Shown here: positions 7,793 through 15,346 of the stretch, piece after piece | How positions within the stretch are numbered: position 1 is the stretch's first letter | Layout: every line of letters begins with the position of its first letter | From: Chloroflexi bacterium OLB14 | Lineage (GTDB): Bacteria > Chloroflexota > Anaerolineae > Anaerolineales > Villigracilaceae | DNA length: 36,179 bases | Direction: 5' to 3' | Assembly: GCA_001567105.1 (NCBI GenBank) | Contig: LMZR01000074.1 | Span: 1-36,179 of the forward strand | Translations under genes and position numbers: made by a program | Notes under the pieces: generated by a model | Databases searched by the model: none | What the model was told of the DNA's origin: nothing | The model's input: only the letters and a program-made list of their open reading frames with translations

Positions 7793-9433
7793 TTACGATT
7801 TGCTCAATGTTACAAAAATCATCGGGCGGCGTTTGGTTTGTTGATGCAAATAACTTTTGACAGCGTTGATAATATCTTTTTCATCATCAAAGCCATCGTT
7901 ATGAATTAAATCCAGCACAACTTCTTGCACATCAGGAATTAAATCTTGAGCATCTTCAGGTGAAACAAAACCGCGCGTGATAATTTCAGGGTCGTGCAAA
8001 ACGCGCCCAGTTAATTTATCCAAACTAATATCAATCAACATAATGCCATTGCGCGCAAGTTGACTGCGTTCTTTCATCACATCATGATCAATATCACCAA
8101 TTGATTCGCCAGTGACGAAAACATAATCGCCTGGAATTCTTTCACCCAATAAAACTTTATTACCAACCAACTCAACCACTTGACCATTTTCAACAACGAT
8201 TGTATTTTCTTTTTCAATACCAAGTTGTTGCGCAAGTTCAGCATGGCGCATCAGTTGACGTAACTCACCATGAATGGGCATAAAATGTTTTGGCTTTACC
8301 AAATTGATTAATAATTTTTGTTCTTCTTGCGCGGCGTGACCTGATACATGAATTGGAGCAATGCCATCGTGGATGACTTTCGCGCCTCTTCTTAACAGAC
8401 GGTTGATTGTTTTACTGATAGTTTCTTCATTACCTGGAATTGGGTGTGATGATAAAACTATTGTGTCACCTTGTTTCAAATCAAATTGACGATTCGTGCC
8501 AGCAGATAAACGCCCAACAATAGATGAAGGTTCACCTTGCGAACCAGTACACATGATAGCAATTTTATGGTCTTGCATTTTTAATGCTTGATCAATTGGC
8601 ACAATTAATTCATCAGGGATGTCGAGATAACCCATCTTGCGAGCAATCTTGACGTTATCAATCATGCTTGTGCCAGCCAATGCCATTTTACGTCCATGCT
8701 TGGCGGCGGCATCAGCCACTTGTTGCACACGAGATATTAACGATGCAAAGGTAGCCACAATCACACGACCTTGTGCTTCAGCAAAAACTTTATCAAATGC
8801 GGGACCAATGACTGATTCAGATGGAGTCCAACCTGCACGTTCGGCATTGGTTGAATCGGATAATAATAAATCCACGCCGCGCGTTGCAAACTCAGAAAGT
8901 TTTGCAAAGTCGGTGGGCCAGCCATCTACGGGTGTGTGATCAAATTTGAAGTCACTCATGTGAACGACAAGACCTGCTGGGGTGGTGATACCAACTCCAA
9001 CTGCGTCAGGAATCGAATGACTCACATGAAAATATTCCACTGTGAAAACACCAATCTTAGATGTTTCACCTGCTTGCACAGTCTTGAAGCGTGCTTTATC
9101 AACATTATTTCTTAATAACTTGCCTTCAATTAATCCGCGTGTTAAAGGCGTGGCATAAATTGGCACAGGAAAATCTTGAATGAAATGTTGAATGGCACCG
9201 ATATGATCTTCGTGACCATGTGTGATGACGAGTGCGCGAACTTGCCCCGCTCTCTTTTTCAAATATTCATAATCTGGGATGATGTAATCAATACCCAGCA
9301 TGTCATTTTTCGGGAACATAATGCCCGCATCTACAACAATGATTTCGCCTGCGAACTCATACGCCATCATGTTTTTTCCCACTTCGCCTAAGCCCCCCAG
9401 CGGGATAATCTTTAATTTATTTTTCTTACTCAT
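7793..9433 (-). CDS. rnj: Ribonuclease J
   Basis: RNase J, a metallo-beta-lactamase/beta-CASP ribonuclease with 5'-3' exo- and endonuclease activity in RNA turnover and rRNA maturation. The 546-aa length is typical. The metal motif HGHEDHIGA is at residues 72-80 and the N-terminus reads LKIIPLGGLGEVGKNM. The beta-CASP motifs include LLSDSTNAERAGWTPSE, IVATFASLISRVQQ and VSGHAAQEE. Toward the C-terminus RRPMIFVTLS is the usual end of the dimerisation domain. The ATG at 9433 has only a weak, distant Shine-Dalgarno. Upstream lie a short hairpin (9475-9490), a large inverted repeat (9522-9594), an intrinsic terminator (9617-9648) and a sigma70-type promoter (9727-9755), so its leader may be attenuated. 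Confidence 0.95.
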   Translation of the reverse strand: MSKKNKLKIIPLGGLGEVGKNMMAYEFAGEIIVVDAGIMFPKNDMLGIDYIIPDYEYLKKRAGQVRALVITHGHEDHIGAIQHFIQDFPVPIYATPLTRGLIEGKLLRNNVDKARFKTVQAGETSKIGVFTVEYFHVSHSIPDAVGVGITTPAGLVVHMSDFKFDHTPVDGWPTDFAKLSEFATRGVDLLLSDSTNAERAGWTPSESVIGPAFDKVFAEAQGRVIVATFASLISRVQQVADAAAKHGRKMALAGTSMIDNVKIARKMGYLDIPDELIVPIDQALKMQDHKIAIMCTGSQGEPSSIVGRLSAGTNRQFDLKQGDTIVLSSHPIPGNEETISKTINRLLRRGAKVIHDGIAPIHVSGHAAQEEQKLLINLVKPKHFMPIHGELRQLMRHAELAQQLGIEKENTIVVENGQVVELVGNKVLLGERIPGDYVFVTGESIGDIDHDVMKERSQLARNGIMLIDISLDKLTGRVLHDPEIITRGFVSPEDAQDLIPDVQEVVLDLIHNDGFDDEKDIINAVKSYLHQQTKRRPMIFVTLSKS

Positions 9434-9474
9434 ATAGTTTTTTTATACCTCACTAAATTTATTTTTTTATATAA

Positions 9475-9490
9475 AACCGCTTATGCGGTT
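9475..9490 (-). other. Small hairpin upstream of rnj
   Basis: AACCGC-TTAT-GCGGTT, a perfect 6-bp stem. On the minus strand it is followed by TTAT and then an A/T-rich tract leading to the rnj start. It may be part of the rnj leader. Confidence 0.4.
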
Positions 9491-9521
9491 AAGAGTTAAT
9501 GTAAAACTTTCAAAGGGCATT

Positions 9522-9594
9522 CACCACTGAGACCACAAAGAACACTGAGAAAATTTTCTTAAAAAATCTCTGTGAACTCCGTGTTCTCTGTGGT
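9522..9594. repeat. Long imperfect inverted repeat (ACCACnGAGA...TCTCTGTGGT), copy 1
   Basis: The arms begin ACCACTGAGACCACAAAGAA and end GTTCTCTGTGGT around an AT-rich centre. The same type of element, with varied sequence, is at 13507-13576 and 15231-15299. Such 'CACAGAG/CACGAAGG' palindromes are familiar intergenic repeats in many environmental genomes. Confidence 0.7.
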
Positions 9595-9616
9595 TAAATC
9601 TTTTCTTCCCACAAAC

Positions 9617-9648
9617 AAAAAATCCTTCGCTGACTTGCTCGCGAAGGA
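9617..9648 (-). terminator. Intrinsic terminator on the minus strand upstream of rnj
   Basis: The minus strand reads TCCTTCGC, a 10-base loop, GCGAAGGA, then TTTTTTG. This is an 8-bp GC-containing stem followed at once by six T's, the strongest canonical terminator in this part of the window. It lies about 70-100 bases downstream of the promoter at 9727-9755. Confidence 0.8.
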
Positions 9649-9720
9649 ATCGAAATGTTTTTCAAACTCGATATTTCTCAAACAAAACTGCACCATTGTG
9701 CAGGGAAAGTCAACTTAACG
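9617..9720 (-). ncRNA. Candidate small RNA or attenuated leader of rnj
   Basis: A TTGACA-17-TATACT promoter predicts a start near 9720 and the intrinsic terminator predicts an end near 9617, giving an RNA of about 105 nt. In order it contains a CTGCAC-AATG-GTGCAG hairpin (9688-9703), a weaker ATCGA...TCGAT hairpin and the terminator stem. No reading frame with a ribosome-binding site fits inside. It could be a stand-alone small RNA, or a leader whose terminator controls read-through into rnj. I do not recognise a known RNA family. Confidence 0.45.
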
Positions 9721-9723
9721 ATT

Positions 9724-9912
9724 TCAAGTATAGCAGGGGGGTGGGGATTTGTCAAAACGTGATTTACAATTTTTAGCTGGTGTTTCAGAAGGTGTTGGCG
9801 TTGCTTCTCCTTCTTGGGCAAATGCAGGTGGCAATAGGAATGTAAAGGAAATAAATATAGCAAAGAGAAAAGCCATTCCCATCCATTTGAACAAATTACG
9901 TTGTACTTTCAT
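9724..9912 (-). CDS. Small secreted peptide with signal sequence
   Basis: A 62-aa protein. Residues 1-33 form a textbook signal peptide: a basic start (MKVQRNLFKW), a long hydrophobic core and an AFA cleavage site before QEGE. The mature part is about 30 aa, begins with the Thr/Pro-rich linker EATPTPSETP and holds two cysteines. A perfect AGGAGG five bases before the ATG at 9912 sets the start, so translation is very credible. A Thr/Pro linker after the signal is usual in larger exported proteins of Chloroflexota, so this may be the stump of a truncated gene. Its 3' end overlaps the promoter at 9727-9755. The function is unknown. Confidence 0.55.
   Translation of the reverse strand: MKVQRNLFKWMGMAFLFAIFISFTFLLPPAFAQEGEATPTPSETPAKNCKSRFDKSPPPCYT
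9727..9755 (-). promoter_or_regulatory. Near-consensus promoter (TTGACA-17-TATACT)
   Basis: On the minus strand -35 TTGACA (complement of 9750-9755) and -10 TATACT (complement of 9727-9732) are separated by exactly 17 bases. It overlaps the last codons of the small secreted-peptide gene and points towards the terminator at 9617-9648 and rnj. Confidence 0.6.
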
Positions 9913-9957
9913 AGAATCCTCCTGTTTCAATAATAAAGTTTTAGGGTAAATTTAGTT

Positions 9958-10830
9958 TTAAAACTGGACTTGGTACATAAAAATTGAACTAAGACCGGGA
10001 AAGGTAAGTAAATAATCTCCACCATCTTGCACTATGATTGCACTATCATCGTAATACCATCCTTTGAAATAATTATACATGCCGCTTGTAATTCTTTGAT
10101 TCGTTTGTGTGAGATATATCCCATCAAAACGAGCAACATGTTTATTCGTTGGAGAAGGTATATCTGTATCATAAAGCCTAAAATCTATTAATTCATAGTT
10201 CATGTTGAGATTCTTAATTAGTTGTACTAATTCTTCAGCAGAATCAGAAAACACAACCCTGCTATTTGGGTTTGTGCGAAAATCGGCAGATAATGCTACT
10301 AAAGTATTTTTTGAATGATGGATGTAAATATATTGAGCAGATTGAATATAAGCATAATTTTTAGGGTCAAATTTTCCACCTTCTAGGCGAGGAAGTGTAT
10401 CAAGGTCGAGTAACTCATAACGCTTTCCATCGGTTAAATCCAAAATGTAATGAGGGCGATAACCCGGCTTATCTGGACGTACTAAACTTCCTTCTAACCA
10501 AACCAAATCCGAACTGAGAAAAATTCCTTTTTCTAACAAAAGCGGGTCATTGGGGGTTGTTCTTTTCTCTCCTGTGCGCAAATCTAACAAATACATCTTG
10601 CCAGTTCGTACTTCATGTAAAAATAAAACTTCACCATCTGGTACACCTGTTGCAATCGGATATTTGCACGCAGAGACCAGCACTTCGGTGTTTGGTGGTG
10701 GGAAGAGGTCTTTGGCTAAGCACAATGTCAATGATGGAAGATTGCAACATAAAAAAATTAATGTAACAATTGATAATAATTTTAGAAGAGGTTTATTGTC
10801 TTTGATCTTTCTCAAGTCATTTACCCCCAC
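9958..10830 (-). CDS. Exported protein of unknown function
   Basis: About 285-290 aa with an N-terminal hydrophobic segment (LLKLLSIVTLIFLCCNLPSL) acting as signal peptide or anchor. The rest is rich in short beta-strand patterns (EVLFLHEVRTGKMYLLDLRTGE, in part), suggesting a propeller-like or WD40/PQQ-like repeat region; this is inference, and no family is recognised. The frame opens with GTG at 10830; a TTG at 10815 preceded by GGTGGGGG is an equally good start. A promoter lies at 10891-10918. It precedes the small secreted peptide on the same strand with a 45-bp gap, so they may be co-transcribed. Confidence 0.6.
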   Translation of the reverse strand: MGVNDLRKIKDNKPLLKLLSIVTLIFLCCNLPSLTLCLAKDLFPPPNTEVLVSACKYPIATGVPDGEVLFLHEVRTGKMYLLDLRTGEKRTTPNDPLLLEKGIFLSSDLVWLEGSLVRPDKPGYRPHYILDLTDGKRYELLDLDTLPRLEGGKFDPKNYAYIQSAQYIYIHHSKNTLVALSADFRTNPNSRVVFSDSAEELVQLIKNLNMNYELIDFRLYDTDIPSPTNKHVARFDGIYLTQTNQRITSGMYNYFKGWYYDDSAIIVQDGGDYLLTFPGLSSIFMYQVQF

Positions 10831-10890
10831 CTTTGATTATTTTTTGTGATTGCATTGACATATCCATTCCTTTGCTTTGTCTATATGGAT

Positions 10891-10918
10891 TTTATAATAT
10901 GAGGTGGGTTTCAGTCAA
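10891..10918 (-). promoter_or_regulatory. Promoter of the exported-protein gene (TTGACT-16-TATAAA)
   Basis: On the minus strand -35 TTGACT (complement of 10913-10918) and -10 TATAAA (complement of 10891-10896) are 16 bases apart, about 60 bases upstream of the GTG start at 10830. Confidence 0.55.
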
Positions 10919-10990
10919 CAGAAAATTTTCACTAACTTTTATTTTCCAAAAAACTGATCACTGACCACTGATTACTGCACACTACCCAAA

Positions 10991-11019
10991 TTGACAATCT
11001 CCCTCCTCTCCTGTAAACT
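10991..11019 (+). promoter_or_regulatory. Promoter of the alpha/beta hydrolase gene, leaderless (TTGACA-17-TAAACT)
   Basis: A perfect -35 TTGACA at 10991-10996, a 17-base spacer and TAAACT at 11014-11019. The expected transcription start is at about 11026, which is the A of the ATG. No Shine-Dalgarno is present, so the mRNA is probably leaderless. Confidence 0.65.
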
Positions 11020-11025
11020 CATTCA

Positions 11026-11805
11026 ATGGACATAGACCTCGACCTCTACCGTCACGAAATAAAAATTTCATCCAATCCGCTCATTCGGCTTTCGGCAATT
11101 GATGTTTCACCTGAAAGCCCCAAGCGCACCATCATTTTTATTCACGGCTTCGGCGGCAAGGCAGCGCAGTGGGGTTATCAAATGCAAAAATTTGCTATGG
11201 ATAATCGCGTCGTTGCATTAGATATTCGTGGGCATGGACTCTCTGACAAACCATCAACTGGATACGACATGGGGCGCATCCAACTTGACCTTGAAACTGC
11301 TTTTGCTCAATTGAAAGTGTCATTACCGTTTGTTTTGATCGGTCACTCTTACGGCGGCGCAATTGTGACAGAGTATGCCCTTAATCATCCCGACCATATT
11401 GAAAAATTAATTCTGATTGCCACAGCAGGAGAATTTCGTCTAGCACCATTTTTGAAATTAGCATTGAAACTCCCTGCAACTGTTTTAAGACTCGTTGGTC
11501 CATTTACAAAAAAATGGTTACATGCTCCGCCACATGCACTTAAAGAATATTATCGAGATAACATGTCACAATGGCTGGGCTGGGGAAAATTTGAAAAATT
11601 AGAAGTGCCAACCATGGTCATTCGTGGGCATCGTGATTTTGTTTTCGATAGACCTTTGTTTGAAAAAGTAGCCAAATCCATTCCAGGCGCAGAAGATGTT
11701 GATGTGCGCACATCAGGCCACATGGTCATGTTAGAGAGGCGTGAAGCAGTTGATCGAGCCATTGCCAGCTTCCTCAAAGGCGAATCTAAAAAAATCATGG
11801 CGTGA
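11026..11805 (+). CDS. Alpha/beta-fold hydrolase
   Basis: A 259-aa alpha/beta hydrolase of normal length. The oxyanion motif HGFGG is at 40-44, the nucleophile elbow GHSYGG gives Ser108, the acid is probably Asp204 (GHRDFVF) and the base is His232 (SGHMVMLER). There is no signal peptide, so it is cytoplasmic. It is first in a likely operon with the acyl-CoA ligase-like gene, whose longest frame overlaps its 3' end. The pairing with an acyl-activating enzyme suggests an ester or thioester substrate, but the family is too broad to name one. The gene appears to be transcribed without a leader. Confidence 0.85.
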   Translation: MDIDLDLYRHEIKISSNPLIRLSAIDVSPESPKRTIIFIHGFGGKAAQWGYQMQKFAMDNRVVALDIRGHGLSDKPSTGYDMGRIQLDLETAFAQLKVSLPFVLIGHSYGGAIVTEYALNHPDHIEKLILIATAGEFRLAPFLKLALKLPATVLRLVGPFTKKWLHAPPHALKEYYRDNMSQWLGWGKFEKLEVPTMVIRGHRDFVFDRPLFEKVAKSIPGAEDVDVRTSGHMVMLERREAVDRAIASFLKGESKKIMA

Positions 11806-13498
11806 TAAATCATTCATCATCCCAAAAACACAACGAGATGATTTGAAAAGTCAACGTGTTTGGTTAAATGAATATCAAGATGGCGTGCCATACACAGTGG
11901 ATGTGCCACGCATTGCAGTACATCAATTACTACGTTCATCGGTTAGAAGGTTTCCGAATAACACAGCGATTTATTTTGAAGGTCGAAAATTAAGTTATCG
12001 CACTTTGAATTATGAAGTTAATAAATTTGCCAACGCGTTATTAGCGCAAGGCATTGGCAAAGGTGCTAGAGTTGTTTTGTTGTTACCAAATATTCCGCAA
12101 ATGATTGTGGCATTTTATGGCACAATGAAAGCGGGTGCTGTGGCTGTATTAACGCCACCAGTCACCGAACCTGAAGAATTGATTCGCCAAATCAAAGAGA
12201 CAGATGCTAGCGTGTTGGTGACATTATCCAATTGGGCAGGCTTGGCAAAACAAATTAAAGATTCAACTCATGTGCCGCACATTGTTTTAACAGACCCTGC
12301 TGATTATTTATCTCTGCCGATTCGTTTAATTTCAAAATGGCGTAATCGTAATTTTAGTTTAACCAATTCATTATCATGGCGCACATGGCTCAATGGGCGA
12401 GATAAAAAATCCCCAACCGTAGATATTTCTCCAGAAGATTTAGCAGTCATTATTTATACAGGTGGCACAACGGGGCAATCCAAAGGCGTGATGTTATCGC
12501 ATAGAAACTTGGTAGCAAATGCCATTCAAACCCGACATTGGTTGCCATCTGCTATTGAGGGCAAAGAAAGATTTTTATGCGTAGTGCCATTCTTCCACAG
12601 TTATGGATTAACTACTGCATTAAATGTACCCGTCTCTGTGGGTGCTTCATTGATTTTGAAAGCACAATTTCAAATTTTAGATGTTTTGAAAGCCATCAAA
12701 AAATATAAGCCGACAATTTTCCCTGGCTCACCGAGTATGTATGTTGCTATTAATAATTTCAAAGGTGTAAGAAAATATGGCATCAAATCTATCAAAGCTT
12801 GTATTAGTGGTTCAGCGCCATTACCTGTTGAAGTGCAAGAAGCCTTTGAAAAATTAACCAAAGGAAAATTAGTAGAAGGGTATGGATTAACGGAAGCGAG
12901 TCCTGTCACTCATGCTAATCCATTAGATAAAAACCGCAGGCTCGGAACAATTGGCGTGCCGTTGCCATCCACGCAGGCTGTGATTGTAGATTTGATGACC
13001 AGCAGTAGAGAAGTTGAGGCGGGTCAAATAGGTGAGTTGGCAATTCGCGGTCCGCAAGTGATGATGGGTTATTGGAAAAATGACGTTGCTACAAATCAAG
13101 TCTTAACCAATGATGGTTGGTTATTAACTGGTGATGTTGCTCAAATGGATGAAGAAGGTTTTTGTAGAATCATCGCGCGCAAGGCGGATATGTGGTATCC
13201 CGAAAAAGGTGGCAAAGAACCAGCCTTCCCCAGAGATGTAGAAGAAGTGATTTATGAAATCCCACAAATTAAAGAAGTGGCAGTTGTGGCAGTAGCAGGC
13301 AAGCCATTTGCGTTTATCATTGGCGGGCGTGAAAAACCCAGTGCCGAATCTGTCATTGCTTATTGCAAAAGACGATTGCCCCCGCATTTGGTTCCGCGCT
13401 TTGTAATTTTTATGGATGAATTCCCACGCACGTTTATTGGTAAAGTGTTAAGAAGAGAGTTGGCAAAACGATACGGAAAAGAAATAGCGAGCGAATAA
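11741..13498 (+). CDS. AMP-dependent acyl-CoA synthetase (long-chain fatty-acid-CoA ligase-like)
   Basis: Adenylate-forming enzyme of the ANL superfamily, most like FadD. The N-terminal motif VWLNEYQDGVP matches acyl-CoA ligases. The ATP P-loop is YTGGTTGQSKGVMLSH (near residue 231), followed by EGYGLTEASP and GWLLTGDVAQMDEEGF. The catalytic Lys is in FIGKVLRREL near the C-terminus. The hinge region is unusual: the common DRKKDM is ARKADM here, and the glycine-rich segment after it is replaced by WYPEKGGKEPAFPRDVEE. The ATG at 11741 overlaps the hydrolase gene by 65 bases; later starts, such as TTG at about 11842, would remove the overlap while keeping the core. It likely activates fatty acids to CoA thioesters. 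Confidence 0.88.
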   Translation: MKQLIEPLPASSKANLKKSWRDKSFIIPKTQRDDLKSQRVWLNEYQDGVPYTVDVPRIAVHQLLRSSVRRFPNNTAIYFEGRKLSYRTLNYEVNKFANALLAQGIGKGARVVLLLPNIPQMIVAFYGTMKAGAVAVLTPPVTEPEELIRQIKETDASVLVTLSNWAGLAKQIKDSTHVPHIVLTDPADYLSLPIRLISKWRNRNFSLTNSLSWRTWLNGRDKKSPTVDISPEDLAVIIYTGGTTGQSKGVMLSHRNLVANAIQTRHWLPSAIEGKERFLCVVPFFHSYGLTTALNVPVSVGASLILKAQFQILDVLKAIKKYKPTIFPGSPSMYVAINNFKGVRKYGIKSIKACISGSAPLPVEVQEAFEKLTKGKLVEGYGLTEASPVTHANPLDKNRRLGTIGVPLPSTQAVIVDLMTSSREVEAGQIGELAIRGPQVMMGYWKNDVATNQVLTNDGWLLTGDVAQMDEEGFCRIIARKADMWYPEKGGKEPAFPRDVEEVIYEIPQIKEVAVVAVAGKPFAFIIGGREKPSAESVIAYCKRRLPPHLVPRFVIFMDEFPRTFIGKVLRRELAKRYGKEIASE

Positions 13499-13506
13499 AG
13501 AACATT

Positions 13507-13576
13507 AAACACGAAGGACACAAAATACATGAAGTACGAATCTTAAAACCTTTGTGACCTTCGTGTACTTTGTGTT
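13507..13576. repeat. Long imperfect inverted repeat, copy 2 (AAACACGAAGG...CTTTGTGTTT)
   Basis: The arms AAACACGAAGGACAC... and CCTTCGTGTACTTTGTGTTT pair imperfectly across an AT-rich centre. It fills most of the gap between the ligase gene and the second hydrolase and is the same repeat type as 9522-9594. Confidence 0.7.
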
Positions 13577-13594
13577 TGAAAAGGTTTTATTGAA

Positions 13595-14450
13595 ATGGAA
13601 TTAAAAACAAATAACATCATGTATCAAAGCATGATGTTGAGCAACAATCAAAAAGTAAATTATGTAACGCAAGGTGAAGGTCAGCCGATTGTTTTGGTGC
13701 ATGGGCTAGCCGCATCACTGCATGATTGGGATGATTTATTACCAGAATTGTCAAACTCAGGCTATCAATCTTTCGCGCTGGATTTATTAGGTCATGGCGA
13801 AAGTGAAAAGCCAATAGAACATCATCATTACACATTCCAAAATTTATATAGTGATTTTTCAGCGTGGATTGATTCGCTGCAATTTACAGAACCTTTTCCA
13901 TTAATCGGACACTCTTTAGGTGGTGGACTATCTTTGCAATATGCGTTGCTGAATCCGCAAAGAGTTTCAGGGCTGGTGTTGGTGAATCCGTTTTATGATA
14001 TTCATCAACTACCACGCGCCATTCGATTATTTTTTCGCACGCCATTATTACGAACGCGTTTTATGGAAAGAACGCCGTATCGGCTCTTCCGTTTTTTTAT
14101 AGATATGACCAGTTACAATTTTTTATATTGGGCAACGTGAGACTCATGTTTTACCAGAACATATTCGATATCAAACCGCATTAGACTACACTCGCGCTTC
14201 TTCTGGGATTTATAACATCCCCCGCACGCTTCCTTCAGCTGAATTTGTTTTGTCTCAGCTCCATCATCCGACTCTTCTCTTATGGGGTGGGCGTGACCAA
14301 ACGCTTAACCCAAATTCATTTATTCAATTAGCAAATATGTTACCGAATCTTAAAGGCACACATGCTTTTCCAATTTGTGGGCATGTGCCACATCAATGCC
14401 ATCCTGATAAGTTAAATCCGCATGTGATGGAGTTTTTGAAAAGTTTATAA
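13595..14450 (+). CDS. Alpha/beta-fold hydrolase, frameshifted
   Basis: A second alpha/beta hydrolase, about 285 aa when repaired. The oxyanion motif VHGLAAS is at 35-41, the nucleophile is Ser107 in GHSLGG, and after the frame break the acid lies in WGGRDQTLNP and the base in CGHVPHQCHP, so the triad is complete only if both parts are joined. The break is at six T's (14119-14124): five would read NFYIGQRETHVLPEHI without interruption. It follows the acyl-CoA ligase gene after a repeat-filled gap of 96 bp. The start at 13595 has a weak AAAGG upstream; an in-frame ATG at 13619 is possible. Confidence 0.82.
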
Positions 14451-14507
14451 ATATGGAGTTAGGGAGCTTGCTCCTGTATTTCGCCAGCAAGCTGGCTGAC
14501 TCCATAT
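14451..14507. repeat. Double-hairpin repeat, copy A
   Basis: The outer arms ATATGGAGT and ACTCCATAT enclose two inner hairpins, GGAGCTTGCTCC and CCAGCAAGCTGG. It begins directly after the hydrolase stop codon. A near-identical copy is at 30453-30505. Confidence 0.85.
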
Positions 14508-14524
14508 TAACTAAAAAGTTGCTG

Positions 14525-14560
14525 AAACAGAATCAACTATAAGTCAAGGGGGAGGCGGTA
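14525..14560 (+). repeat. Upstream element copy 2 (CAGAATCAA-n15-GAGGCGG)
   Basis: AACAGAATCAACTATAAG... followed by GAGGCGGTACTTT. It lies about 30 bases before the nrdR promoter -35. See the copies at 3096 and 25916. Confidence 0.6.
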
Positions 14561-14592
14561 CTTTTGTCATGAAATTTTAAGATTGCTAGCCC

Positions 14593-14621
14593 TTGTCAAA
14601 TACTAGTTGAAGTACTAAAAT
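14593..14621 (+). promoter_or_regulatory. Promoter of nrdR (TTGTCA-17-TAAAAT)
   Basis: -35 TTGTCA at 14593-14598, a 17-base spacer and -10 TAAAAT at 14616-14621. It predicts a leader of about 85 bases before the nrdR ATG. I saw no clear NrdR-box pair here. Confidence 0.6.
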
Positions 14622-14712
14622 GCCCAACACTTTAGCCATATATACGGGGATGCAGAGCTGTAACGCCCATATTTGGCTGATACATCTGTTCTAATAATGG
14701 AGCCTGTTTCGG

Positions 14713-15162
14713 ATGCGTTGCCCGTATTGTAAACACCACGACTCGAAAGTTTTGGATACTTCTCACGACAGTCACGGCGGGATTCGCCGCCGCCGTGAAT
14801 GTTTGAAGTGCCGTCAGCGCTTTAGTAGTTATGAGCGCCCAATTTTGGCTGTGCCGTTGTTGGTGAAGCAAGATGGCACGCGTGAAGAATTTGACCGCGA
14901 GAAGTTGGCGCGTGGTATTCGCATTTCGTGTGTGAAGCGACCTGTTTCTGCGGCGGATATTGAACGCATGATTGGGCAAGTAGAAGCGCAATTGCAAAAA
15001 ATGGGTAAGTCGGAAGTTTCATCACGTGTGGTTGGGGATTTGGTGATGGAGAGTTTGAAAGAAGTTGATCAGATTGCTTATGTGCGTTATGCTATTGTGT
15101 ATTTAGGTTTGGATGATTTGAAATCCATCCGCACTGAAATTGATCAGTTGTTAGAAGATTAA
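14713..15162 (+). CDS. nrdR: Transcriptional repressor NrdR
   Basis: A 149-aa NrdR of standard length, the nucleotide-sensing repressor of ribonucleotide reductase genes. The N-terminal zinc ribbon has Cys3, Cys6, Cys30 and Cys33 (RCPYC and RECLKC). Between them are the family signatures DSKVLDT and RRRREC. The ATP-cone domain follows (residues about 49-139; VKQDGTREEFDREKLARGI). It lies directly upstream of the class II reductase on the same strand, its expected target. A GGAG lies ten bases before the ATG. Confidence 0.96.
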   Translation: MRCPYCKHHDSKVLDTSHDSHGGIRRRRECLKCRQRFSSYERPILAVPLLVKQDGTREEFDREKLARGIRISCVKRPVSAADIERMIGQVEAQLQKMGKSEVSSRVVGDLVMESLKEVDQIAYVRYAIVYLGLDDLKSIRTEIDQLLED

Positions 15163-15178
15163 GTTAAGACGAAGATGT

Positions 15179-15214
15179 TCCCTTGTAAATGAGGGAGTGT
15201 TTTTGTCTTTTTGT
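15179..15214 (+). terminator. Probable terminator after nrdR
   Basis: TCCCT, an 8-base loop and AGGGA, followed by GTGTTTTTGTCTTTTT. The stem is short but the T-rich tail is strong. Flanking bases may extend the pairing. Confidence 0.5.
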
Positions 15215-15230
15215 TTATGTAAGAGCCTTG

Positions 15231-15299
15231 CCACAGAGAACACAGAGTTCACAGAGATTTTTAAAAGATTTTCTCAATTGTCCTCTGCGACCTCTGTGG
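15231..15299. repeat. Long imperfect inverted repeat, copy 3 (CCACAGAGAAC...CTCTGTGG)
   Basis: CCACAGAGAACACAGAGTTC pairs imperfectly with a right arm ending CCTCTGTGG around an AT-rich loop. It is the same family as 9522-9594. It separates nrdR from the reductase gene. Confidence 0.7.
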
Positions 15300-15346
15300 C
15301 GAGAAAAGAAAGTTAAAGTAAATTTATTTTATGAGGAGAGTATCAA

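Noticed and set aside
15300..15346. NrdR-box pair or cobalamin riboswitch before the B12-dependent reductase
   Set aside because: Only a short AT-rich leader with a ribosome-binding site is present. I saw no paired NrdR boxes and no B12-box-like conserved core.
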